A DNA stretch of 64,000 nucleotides, from NCBI GenBank assembly GCA_016789905.1, contig JAEUQC010000010.1, positions 44,242-108,241 on the forward strand, given 5' to 3'. Source of the DNA: Bryobacterales bacterium. GTDB taxonomy: Bacteria > Acidobacteriota > Terriglobia > Bryobacterales > Bryobacteraceae. Under the pieces are notes generated by a model that worked only from the letters and a program-made list of their open reading frames with translations, ran no database searches and was not told where the DNA came from. Shown piece after piece: positions 45,793 to 53,117 of the stretch. Each line of letters starts with the position of its first letter. The first letter of the stretch is position 1. Both the position numbers and the translations under genes were made by a program.

Positions 45793-48288
45793 ATGACTGC
45801 TGGACCTGACCAATCCCGCCTGCGCTTTCTTTTCGAGCAACTCCTCGATTCCGGCTCCGAAGCCGCCCAGGACGCGGCCCTGCAATCCTTGGCCGGAACC
45901 GCCGACGCCCAATTCATTCCCGAACTCAGACGGCTCTTCCAAGCGGACCGCCAACTCGCCCTCCCCCTTCCCCAACCCTATCCCGCGCCCGAACCCCTCC
46001 CCGCCTTCGGCCCCTTTCAAGCTACCAAGATCCTCGGCCGCGGCGGCATGGGCACCGTCTATCTCGCCACTCGCGATGATGGACAGTTTCAACAAACCGT
46101 CGCCGTCAAAGCCGCCCTCACTCCCATCCTCGACCTCACCGGCAAAACCCAATTCCTCCGCGAACGCCAAATCCTCGCCGGCCTCCGGCACCCCGGCATC
46201 GCCTCCCTCGTCGATGGCGGCGTTACCCCCGATGGCACTCCCTTCCTCGCCATGGAGTTCATCGACGGCCTCCACCTCGATGCCTACTGCAACCAACACA
46301 GGCTCTCTATCCGCCACAGGCTCCTGCTCTTCCGCGAAGTTTGCGATGCCGTCGCCTTCGCCCACCGCAACCTCATCGTCCATCGCGACCTGAAACCCTC
46401 CAACATCCTCGTCACCGCCGACGGCAGACCCAAACTGCTCGACTTCGGCGCCGCCCGCATGATCTCCGACGACCTTACGCTCGGCCCCTCCATGATCACG
46501 CCCAGATACGCCAGTCCGGAGCAGTTGCGCAGGGAACCCATCACCACCGCCTCCGATGTCTATTCCCTCGGCATTGTCCTCGCCGAACTCGTCTCCGGCC
46601 GCTGGCCCTTCGGCGATCCCGCCTCCTCCCTGCAATCGCTGCGCCGCGCCGTCGAACCCGTCGATCCCGCCCCCCTCGACAAAGACCCCTCCGCCGAACA
46701 TGCCGGCCGCTGCGACACGCCCCTCGCCCGATTCCGCCTTGAGCTTGCCGGCGATCTCAGCGCCATCGTCACCCGCGCCCTCGATCCACAACCGACACGC
46801 CGCTACCGCTCCATCGATGCATTCAACGAGGACCTCCGCCGATACCTCGCCGGTGAACCCGTCCTCGCACGCCCGCAAACTCGCAGCTATCGCCTGGCGA
46901 AGTTTCTCTCCCGCAACCGGCGCGAAGCAGTCGCGGTCTCTGTTGGACTCAGCCTCCTCCTCGCAATCGCCTTCCTCGGTGTCGATCAGTATCGCCGGCG
47001 CCTGCTCCGGTCCACTCAGTTGCGAGACTTGAACCGCGTCCTTCTGGGCGAGGTCTATCAGGAGGTTGGGCAACTCCCGGGCTCCGCCAAGGCCCGTGCT
47101 CTCGTTGCCACACACACGCAACACGCCCTCGATGCCCTGCTTGCCGAAAACCCAGCCGACGCCTCCGTTCGCGAATCACTCGCCACGGCTTATATCAGGT
47201 TGGCGGAGGTCCAGGGGGAGCCCTTCTCCCTCTCCCTCGGAGACACCGCCGGCGCCTTGGAAAGTTATCGCAATGCGGAGAAAATTTCCTCCAGCCATCC
47301 CGCCCTCTTGGTTCGCGCACGCATCGGTATCGCGGGCCTGCTCATTCGCGCCGGCGAATATATTCAGGCCGCCTCACTCATCCGCCAAACTCTCCCCTTG
47401 GCGGAGTCTCTCTGGCGCCAACATCCCCACGGCGCCGTCGTCAGCGGCCAACCCGTCGCCATCTTGTATTTCCGCCTTCACAAAGTCTTGGGCCATGCCC
47501 TCTTGCGCGAAGCCGACCGCCACTACGACGCCCGCCGCATGATGGATGCCCTCAAACAGAACGAACTCGCCGTTTCCGTCGCCGACGAGATCCAAAAGGC
47601 CGATCCGGCCCTGAACGATCTGGCGGGCAAACAAAGCCAGTATGTCGGCTTTGCCCATGAAATTCTGGCCCGGCGAAGTGGCGACTACAGCCGCTTCCAA
47701 CTCTCCGTTCGAGCCCACCTCCGCGCGGCCGAAGGAGTTGCGCGGGATTTCGCAAAGTCAGGAAGCGGGCAGGATCGCCGCGACCTCGCCGACGCCTTTA
47801 GCTTTCTCGGAGCCGCCCGCATCCTCGCCCTCGACGACGCCGGCGCTACCCGTGACCTCGCCACCGCCGCCGCTCACTTCAATGCGCTTGCCTCAGCCGA
47901 CCTCAACGCTCGTGAACTCGATCTCGACCTCGCCCTCGCCCACTTCTTTTGGGGCGAGGCTGAAATCGGCCTCGGCCGCCTGGATTCCGCCGCCAGACAT
48001 CTGCGGAAGGCCGAATCTCTCGCACGCCTTCCGGCGAATCCAACAGACATCGATCGCGAAAAAGTCGAGCTCTTTGTGCGTGTCCATCAACAGTGGGCCC
48101 GGCTCCATCGTGTCCGCCGCAACTACGCCGCCGCACTGCAGTCCCTCACCGTCGCCGAGCAGGTAGGACGTGTCTGGAAGAAGTTGCCCGTCTGGGAAAT
48201 GGAACGGATGAGCCGGAAAAGACACGTCCTACAGGCCGAACAGAATGGCCGCCGCGCAGATGCGGTCCCTCACGATTGGCTCCACTGA
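45793..48288 (+). CDS. Transmembrane Ser/Thr protein kinase (PknB-like) with TPR-like C-terminal domain
   Basis: An 831-residue kinase. Residues about 73-350 are the catalytic domain: glycine loop GRGGMGTVY (82-90), Lys106 in VAVKAAL, catalytic loop HRDLKPSN (197-204), DFG at 217-219 and YASPEQL in the activation segment. A single membrane helix (AVSVGLSLLLAIAFLGV, about 380-397) follows, and the C-terminal 430 residues are alpha-helical TPR-like repeats that would be periplasmic. All catalytic residues are intact. Kinases of this form pair with TIGR02999 sigma factors in Acidobacteriota and are thought to signal from envelope sensing to sigma activity. Confidence 0.93.
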   Translation: MTAGPDQSRLRFLFEQLLDSGSEAAQDAALQSLAGTADAQFIPELRRLFQADRQLALPLPQPYPAPEPLPAFGPFQATKILGRGGMGTVYLATRDDGQFQQTVAVKAALTPILDLTGKTQFLRERQILAGLRHPGIASLVDGGVTPDGTPFLAMEFIDGLHLDAYCNQHRLSIRHRLLLFREVCDAVAFAHRNLIVHRDLKPSNILVTADGRPKLLDFGAARMISDDLTLGPSMITPRYASPEQLRREPITTASDVYSLGIVLAELVSGRWPFGDPASSLQSLRRAVEPVDPAPLDKDPSAEHAGRCDTPLARFRLELAGDLSAIVTRALDPQPTRRYRSIDAFNEDLRRYLAGEPVLARPQTRSYRLAKFLSRNRREAVAVSVGLSLLLAIAFLGVDQYRRRLLRSTQLRDLNRVLLGEVYQEVGQLPGSAKARALVATHTQHALDALLAENPADASVRESLATAYIRLAEVQGEPFSLSLGDTAGALESYRNAEKISSSHPALLVRARIGIAGLLIRAGEYIQAASLIRQTLPLAESLWRQHPHGAVVSGQPVAILYFRLHKVLGHALLREADRHYDARRMMDALKQNELAVSVADEIQKADPALNDLAGKQSQYVGFAHEILARRSGDYSRFQLSVRAHLRAAEGVARDFAKSGSGQDRRDLADAFSFLGAARILALDDAGATRDLATAAAHFNALASADLNARELDLDLALAHFFWGEAEIGLGRLDSAARHLRKAESLARLPANPTDIDREKVELFVRVHQQWARLHRVRRNYAAALQSLTVAEQVGRVWKKLPVWEMERMSRKRHVLQAEQNGRRADAVPHDWLH

Positions 48289-48691
48289 GTGTCAATCCGT
48301 GGCGTGGCGTCGTTTCCATCCGGATCACACTGCGTGCTCCGTCTAGGCGGTTGCTCCAACCTGACCCCGCGCCGTCGCGCTCGCGGCCATAGCCGCGGCG
48401 ACGCGATCCCTGCACGCCGGGGACCTCCCTGATGCAGGAGCCACCTCGGGAGAGTCAACCGCGATAAATCCCCGCGCCGCCCCGCGCCCGTACTCGAAGT
48501 AAGTACACGACGGCGAGCGAATCCCGAACAAGCGGACGGCCCATCACGCTGGATATATCTTTCCTCGGCTCTATTGTTTTTGACATTTCGATGGAATCAC
48601 AGCTCCAAGCGGTGGGCGATGTCCGCCGGCAGGGCATCCTGGCCCTATGGGCCGTCGCACGGCCCTGACTAAAACGCACGTATCTCCATCA
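48289..48691. other. Intergenic region, no gene seen
   Basis: About 400 bases between the kinase gene and the left repeat of the tRNA-Leu element. Short open frames here have no recognisable domain or ribosome site. Any insertion-element remnant is too degraded for me to recognise. Confidence 0.5.
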
Positions 48692-48805
48692 AAAACACCT
48701 ACGGCGCAACACCCCTCAAAAACCGAGCATTGCGCCGTAAATTGTCAAAAAATGATGCGGAGAGCGGGACTTGAACCCGCACTGTGCTACCCGATTGCAC
48801 CTCAA
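48692..48805. repeat. Left direct repeat (att-like) with tRNA-Leu 3' fragment
   Basis: 114 bases that match 51222-51336 almost completely: downstream flank and terminator stem of tRNA-Leu, then the tRNA 3' half up to the anticodon loop. Differences are one C missing from a C-run and a handful of substitutions, including the 3' CCA read as TCA. Beyond 48805 the identity stops. Confidence 0.75.
48753..48805 (-). pseudogene. Truncated tRNA-Leu(GAG), 3' half
   Basis: Reading the minus strand, the fragment runs from the anticodon loop through the variable arm, a perfect T-arm (GCGGGTTCAAGTCCCGC) and the acceptor 3' strand CTCCGCA. The D-arm and 5' acceptor strand are absent, so it cannot be a working tRNA. 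This is the piece normally left by integration at a tRNA 3' end. Confidence 0.75.
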
Positions 48806-48924
48806 TCTCTCCATCCCACTCGGTCCCACGCGATCACAACAACCTACGGGCGTCTGGCCGGTCCTATCAAGCCCGATCAGGTGGGTTCGTTGGCACAATT
48901 GCGCCACAAAAGTCGGAGTCGATT

Positions 48925-49678
48925 GTGTTGGTGAGGGCGGGTGACGTACTCCGTGAGAACTATGGTGATCTGTTGGTCTCTCGCTACTGGTTGAAGCAGG
49001 CGAAGGGAATTGCGTTGGTTCGTTCGAACCGCGACGAAGGGCGACAGCCACTGGCGTTCGTTTCCCGGCCATTTGTTCTGTGCGGTTTGCCGGTTCGACG
49101 GCCGCCGGCAGATCAGTTTCTCTTTGAGCGCCGGAATGGAAGTTTCCTTCTCCAAATTACTGGGCACCCGCAATTCGGACGGCCGTTTGGCCAGGACCGG
49201 TTGGTTCTCGGCTTCTTTGCCACGCTGGCCGTTCGGCAATCGAGCCGAACTGCGGCTACGGTGGCACATCGCAGTCGATTCAGCTTCCTACGCGAGAACG
49301 GCCCGAATACGATCACGCTTAGCGATGTGTTCTACGGGGAGGATCTCAGCGCACCCGATTCCGGCGGATCTTGAGGCCGTCAAAGTGCTGGCCGCGTCGC
49401 CGTCGTTGCTGGACCTCTATGTGTGGTTGGGGTATCGGTGCTTCTGTGCGAAGGGTTCAGAGTCGATCCCGCTCTTTGGTCCGTTCGGGCTCACGATGCA
49501 ATTGGGCTGCGTCGAGTACTCCCGGCCAAGTCGGTTTCGCGCCATGCTTGAGCAGTGGCTTAGGACAATCAAGGCGCTCTGGCCAGAATCTCCTGCCACT
49601 GTTAGCCATGACGGCAAATTCCTTCGACTCGGCCGTTCCGTTGCCGTCCCCTGTTCGCAGGTGGCGAGCAAATACTGA
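48925..49678 (+). pseudogene. repA: Frameshifted plasmid replication initiator (RepA-like)
   Basis: The N-terminal half lies in one frame: FVLCGLPVRRPPADQFLFER, then GSFLLQITGHPQFGRPFGQD and RLVLGFFATLAVRQSSR, and ends near ITLSDVFYGED. The C-terminal half continues one frame over from about 49345: AHPIPADLEAVKVLAASPSL, then LDLYVWLGYRCF, PLFGPFGLTMQLG and SRPSRFRAMLEQWL. Together these match the RepA family of theta-type plasmid initiators. A segment of about 60-80 residues normally between the halves also seems missing. The start is unclear; a GTG near 48925 is a guess. It is therefore a broken gene, implying that a plasmid-derived segment was once captured. Confidence 0.65.
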
Positions 49679-49717
49679 GGGAGTACGGGCCAGTTGGACG
49701 CTCCATCAGCCAATACC

Positions 49718-49787
49718 ATAGTCTATTTTCTGAGTCTTACATATTTGTTTAAATATATAGTACGTGACATATTTGATAGACTATAAT
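49718..49787. promoter_or_regulatory. AT-rich promoter/operator region of the XRE-Fic gene pair
   Basis: A strikingly AT-rich stretch in a GC-rich genome. ATAGTCTAT (49718-49726) and ATAGACTAT (49776-49784) form a perfect 9-base inverted repeat. The second copy overlaps a consensus TATAAT (49782-49787) only 2 bases before the ATG, and ATAGA-CTATAA-TCTAT is a smaller palindrome at 49776-49791. It is a likely autoregulatory operator for the XRE protein; transcription from this box would start inside the gene, so the true promoter may be elsewhere in the stretch. Confidence 0.5.
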
Positions 49788-49789
49788 CT

Positions 49790-50245
49790 ATGAAAGCAAC
49801 ACGTCTTTCGTCTCAAGCCCGAGTGCGTCTGGACGAACGCTTCAGTGAAATCGGCACACCGGACCGCTATTCGCCGCCCGTCCACGGGTGGGTGAAGGCT
49901 ATCCGCGAAGCGCTTGGAATTTCGACCACGCAACTGGCGACACGACTCGGAATCAGACAGCCGTCTGTCGTAGCGATCGAAAAATCGGAAGCGCGGGGAA
50001 CGATTGAACTCGCAACGCTGCGGCGCGTCGCGGAGGCACTCGGTTGCACAGTCGTGTACGCCCTCGTGCCCACCAAGCCGCTTGAGCAAACAATGCGTGA
50101 CCGGGCGCGTTTGTTCGTCCGCCGCGAGTTGGGCCCGGTGGAACATTCGATGATGCTTGAGGATCAAAGAGTGAAGCAGCGAGACATCGACGCAAAGATA
50201 GATGAGGTATTGCGAGAGACGAACCCGCGAAGGTTGTGGGATTGA
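49790..50245 (+). CDS. Mobile mystery protein A (XRE-family helix-turn-helix)
   Basis: A 151-residue regulator. Residues about 35-85 are an XRE helix-turn-helix (IREALGISTTQLATRLGIRQ, PSVVAIEKSEARGTIELATL). The flanks (GTPDRYSPPVHGWVKAIR and the C-terminal ELGPVEHSMMLEDQ) match TIGR02612, known as mobile mystery protein A, which is always paired with a Fic-type protein B. By analogy with toxin-antitoxin pairs it probably represses its own operon, using the inverted repeats just upstream. The next gene starts 1 base after its stop. Confidence 0.85.
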   Translation: MKATRLSSQARVRLDERFSEIGTPDRYSPPVHGWVKAIREALGISTTQLATRLGIRQPSVVAIEKSEARGTIELATLRRVAEALGCTVVYALVPTKPLEQTMRDRARLFVRRELGPVEHSMMLEDQRVKQRDIDAKIDEVLRETNPRRLWD

Positions 50246-50246
50246 G

Positions 50247-50837
50247 ATGCCCGGAATCTTCGATCAGCCAGACGATGCGGCGACGCCGCTGACTCCGGAA
50301 GAGCGCCGAGACCTGATCCCGTCCCACATCGCCAACCGCGATGAACTGAACGAGGCGGAACAGGAGAACATTCTGCGCGGACAGTCATGGGCGTTACGGC
50401 GCCGCCGCCGCGATGTCCTAAACGAGAAGTTCATTTTAGGCCTGCACAAACAAATGTTCGCCGAAGTATGGCGATGGGCCGGTAACTTCCGCCAAACCGA
50501 ACGTAATCTCGGGATCCCCTTCTATGAGGTTCCTTCCGCTTTGCGCCAGTTGCTCGACGATACGAAGGCCTGGTTCGACTACAAATCCTATTCGCCCGAC
50601 GAAATTGCCGTGCGCTTCCACCACCGCCTGGTCCAGATCCACCCATTCGCGAACGGCAATGGCAGGCATTCGCGCCTCATGGCCGATCTTCTGGTTATGG
50701 AACTCGGACGAGAACGATTCTCTTGGGGCCGAGCAAACTTGCAAGAAGTGGGGGATCTACGCGGGCAATACATCATGGCCCTCAAAGCCGCAGATCATCA
50801 TGATATCCGGCCGCTCTTGGCCTTCGCGCGGTCCTGA
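50247..50837 (+). CDS. Mobile mystery protein B (Fic-domain protein)
   Basis: A 196-residue Fic-family protein matching TIGR02613 (mobile mystery protein B): opening TPLTPEERRDLIPSHIANRD and NEAEQENILRGQSW, and core motif HPFANGNGRHSR at residues 132-143. The catalytic His is present, but the Asp/Glu that binds magnesium in the canonical HxFx(D/E)GNGR motif is Asn, which is common in this subgroup. Fic proteins transfer AMP or related groups to targets. Together with protein A it is plausibly a toxin-antitoxin-like module, but its role is unproven. Found on mobile and genomic-island DNA, consistent with the flanking repeats. Confidence 0.87.
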   Translation: MPGIFDQPDDAATPLTPEERRDLIPSHIANRDELNEAEQENILRGQSWALRRRRRDVLNEKFILGLHKQMFAEVWRWAGNFRQTERNLGIPFYEVPSALRQLLDDTKAWFDYKSYSPDEIAVRFHHRLVQIHPFANGNGRHSRLMADLLVMELGRERFSWGRANLQEVGDLRGQYIMALKAADHHDIRPLLAFARS

Positions 50838-51221
50838 CCAGCCGGCCACGCGACACTAGTTACGATTTGTTCAATATTGGGGCGAGTGACGGTAGCGAGA
50901 CTCAATCGCTGCCGGCGAGTCAATGCCGTCGCTGCTGTATCGGCCGTTCGCGGGCGGCGTGGCCGCCAGATTGTATAAATTTGATCAGATTTTGGGATCG
51001 GGACTCGACGTTGCCCCGGACAAAAACGGCGTTTCGTACGCCATGATGGATAGAGGAAACGCCGACATCATTAGTGACCAACATTCGACCGGCCCGTCGG
51101 AAAGAACTCGAACGAGGGCCACCTTAACCGAATGTGCCCCCAATGGGCCCAACGCGGTACTCGGAATTCCAATCAAACGCGAGAGCCACGCAAACCCGCA
51201 CGCCCTCGCAAATCGCCACCC
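50838..51221. other. Intergenic part of the tRNA-Leu element
   Basis: About 380 bases with no intact gene. The reading frame near 50960-51075 holds a short fragment resembling the C-terminus of a TolB/WD40-type protein. The rest shows no feature I can name. Confidence 0.5.
50960..51075 (+). pseudogene. Possible remnant of a TolB/WD40-like protein
   Basis: The frame reads ARLYKFDQILGSGLDVAPDK then NGVSYAMMDRGNADIISD. In Acidobacteriota the C-terminal blade of transmembrane winged-helix/TolB proteins typically reads LDVSPDG...YSQ.DR.G.DIMLVENF. The match is short, the frame lacks the expected ending and no upstream gene exists, so this may be a decayed fragment or chance. Confidence 0.3.
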
Positions 51222-51336
51222 AAAACACCTACGGCGCAACACCCCCTCAAAAACCGAGCATTGCGCCGTAAATTGTCAAAAAATGGTGCGGAGAGCGGGA
51301 CTTGAACCCGCACGGTGTTACCCGCTAGCACCTCAA
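51222..51336. repeat. Right direct repeat (att-like) overlapping intact tRNA-Leu
   Basis: 115 bases nearly identical to 48692-48805. It includes the 3' half of the intact tRNA-Leu(GAG) gene and its downstream terminator. The pair bounds about 2.4 kb carrying broken repA and the mobile mystery A/B genes. Confidence 0.75.
51230..51270 (-). terminator. Probable terminator of tRNA-Leu
   Basis: TACGGCGCAA (51230-51239) and TTGCGCCGTA (51261-51270) form a perfect 10-base stem around a loop of about 21 bases, just past the tRNA 3' end on the minus strand, followed by a short T-rich stretch. Copied with the left repeat as well (about 48700-48739). Confidence 0.6.
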
Positions 51337-51368
51337 GCTAGTGCGTCTGCCAATTCCGCCACCTCCGC
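51284..51368 (-). tRNA. tRNA-Leu (anticodon GAG)
   Basis: Minus-strand reading begins GCGGAGGTGGCGGAATTGG, has a long variable arm typical of class II tRNAs, anticodon stem-loop CTAGC-TTGAGGT-GCTAG (anticodon GAG), T-arm GCGGGTTCAAGTCCCGC, and a 3' acceptor CTCCGC-A-CCA that pairs with the 5' GCGGAG. The CCA is encoded. It lies directly downstream of secG, as in many bacteria (E. coli secG-leuU). Confidence 0.95.
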
Positions 51369-51383
51369 GAACTCGTGGCACAT

Positions 51384-51854
51384 CTACTTCTTCTGTTCCT
51401 GCTTCTGCCCGGCCGCCGGCGGCGGTGGCAGTTCCAAAGGCTGCTTGGAAACAACCTTCCCTGTCGTCGGATCCAGCAATTCCACCGTCGGCTGCGCCGC
51501 CCCGCCGGCCGGAGCCAATGGCGGTGGCACAGAACCCGGAGCCGTTGGCGTAGGCGCCGCCCCCGGATCTTTCACCGATTCCAACACCGATTTCGCGCCC
51601 CCGCCAGCCGAACCCGACTGACGTGTCGCAATCACCGATAACCCCAACGACGTAACCATGAACAGCACCGCCGAAGCCGTCGTCGCCCGGCTCAAAGCCG
51701 TCGCCGCGCCCCGCGGGCCAAACACAGTCTGGGAACCCATTCCGCCAAATGCGCCAGCCAGGTCAGCCGCCTTGCCGCTTTGCAGCAGCACGACCACCAC
51801 CAGGAACAAACACACAATGACGTGAACGATCGTCAGGATGACAGACAGAATCAT
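51384..51854 (-). CDS. secG: Protein-export membrane protein SecG
   Basis: A 156-residue SecG. The conserved part is at residues 1-75: [20 protein letters not shown], then [34 protein letters not shown] and a second helix ([16 protein letters not shown]). SecG assists SecYE in protein translocation. Residues about 80-156 are a Pro/Ala/Gly-rich cytoplasmic or periplasmic extension absent in E. coli. It is the gene immediately before tRNA-Leu(GAG), with which it is probably co-transcribed. The start gives the normal N-terminus with no extra residues. Confidence 0.93.
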   Translation of the reverse strand: MILSVILTIVHVIVCLFLVVVVLLQSGKAADLAGAFGGMGSQTVFGPRGAATALSRATTASAVLFMVTSLGLSVIATRQSGSAGGGAKSVLESVKDPGAAPTPTAPGSVPPPLAPAGGAAQPTVELLDPTTGKVVSKQPLELPPPPAAGQKQEQKK

Positions 51855-51887
51855 AAAAGCAAATGCCTTATGTCAGTATAGGACACC

Positions 51888-53054
51888 TCACCGGTACGCC
51901 GCAATTCCCGTCACATGTTCCCCAATCACAAGACAATGCACATGGTCGGTCCCCTCATACGTTTTCACCGTCTCCAAATTGCACATGTGCCGCATGATTG
52001 GGTATTCATCCATAATTCCATTCGCCCCCAGCAGATCCCGGCTCAACCGCGCGCATTCCAGCGCCATCCCCACATTGTTCCGCTTCAACATCGATATGTG
52101 ATGCGGCCCCAGCTTGCCCAGATCCTTCAGCCGCCCCGCCTGCAGCGCCAGCATCTGCCCTTTCGTAATCTCGGTTACCATCCAAGCCAGCTTCTCCTGC
52201 ACTAACTGATGCGACGCCAGTGGCCGGTCGTCGAACTGCTTCCGCGCAATCACATACTGCCGCGCCGTCTCGTAGCAATCCATCGCCGCCCCCAGCACCC
52301 CCCAGCCAATCCCGAACCGCGCCTGCGACAGGCACGCCAGCGCCGCCTTCAATCCCCGCGCACCCGGTAGCATCGCCGTCTCCGGCACCCGCACATCCAC
52401 CAGAGACAAACTCGAAGTCACCGACGCCCGCATCGACAGCTTCCCGTGAATATCGGACGCCGTAAACCCGGGCGTCCCTTTCTCTATCACGAACCCGCGA
52501 ATCCCCTCCTCCGTCCGCGCCCACACAATCCCCACATCCGCCAGCGATCCATTCGTGATCCACGTCTTCTCCCCATTCAGCACCCACCCTGCCCCATCCC
52601 GCACCGCCCGTGTCAACATACCGCTCGGGTTCGATCCAAACTGCGGCTCCGTCAACCCAAAACACCCAATGGCCTTTCCCGTCTGCAACAACGGCAACCA
52701 CCGGTCTTTCTGTTCCTCACTCCCAAACGCATGAATCGGATACATCACCAGCGCGCCCTGCACGCTCACAAAACTCCGCAGCCCGGAGTCGCCCCGCTCC
52801 AACTCCTGCATGATCAACCCGTACTCCAGATTGCTCATCCCCGCGCATCCATACCCCTCCAGATTGGCCCCGAAAAACCCCATCTCGCCCATCTCCGGGA
52901 TCAACTCCATCGGGAACCGCCCGTCGGTAAAGCATCCCCGAATCACCGGGATCACCCGGTCTTCCACAAACTGCCGCGCCGTCCTCCGCACCAGCAATTC
53001 CTGCTCATTGAGCGACGCGTCCAGCAGAAAATAATCGACTCCGGTAAAGGCCAT
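51888..53054 (-). CDS. gcdH: Acyl-CoA dehydrogenase, glutaryl-CoA dehydrogenase-like
   Basis: A 388-residue flavoprotein. The ATG at 53054 (MAFTGVDYFLLDASLNEQEL) has a GGGGAT ribosome site; the ATG at 53063 is a close alternative. FAD-binding segments are GCFGLTEPQFGSNPS and WVLNGEKTWITNGSLADVGI. The catalytic base is Glu in LETVKTYEGTDHVHCLVIG, in the same place and context as in glutaryl-CoA dehydrogenase (YEGTHDIH). That motif separates it from the short-chain types that use a different position. GcdH converts glutaryl-CoA to crotonyl-CoA in lysine and aromatic breakdown; the exact substrate is inferred. Divergent from the TPR gene by 63 bases. Confidence 0.88.
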   Translation of the reverse strand: MAFTGVDYFLLDASLNEQELLVRRTARQFVEDRVIPVIRGCFTDGRFPMELIPEMGEMGFFGANLEGYGCAGMSNLEYGLIMQELERGDSGLRSFVSVQGALVMYPIHAFGSEEQKDRWLPLLQTGKAIGCFGLTEPQFGSNPSGMLTRAVRDGAGWVLNGEKTWITNGSLADVGIVWARTEEGIRGFVIEKGTPGFTASDIHGKLSMRASVTSSLSLVDVRVPETAMLPGARGLKAALACLSQARFGIGWGVLGAAMDCYETARQYVIARKQFDDRPLASHQLVQEKLAWMVTEITKGQMLALQAGRLKDLGKLGPHHISMLKRNNVGMALECARLSRDLLGANGIMDEYPIMRHMCNLETVKTYEGTDHVHCLVIGEHVTGIAAYR

Positions 53055-53117
53055 AATCCCCATTATCAGATTTTTCGGAGAAATCCTCCCCCCTGCCGCC
53101 ACTACATAGGAAAAGCC

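Noticed and set aside
45619..47124. 501-residue minus-strand frame over the kinase gene
   Set aside because: Antisense of a clearly coding kinase; Gly/Glu/Ala repeats typical of a shadow.
49010..49345. N-terminal part of the second RepA frame as its own gene
   Set aside because: This stretch in that frame shows no domain; it becomes RepA-like only after about 49345, so a frameshift is the better explanation.
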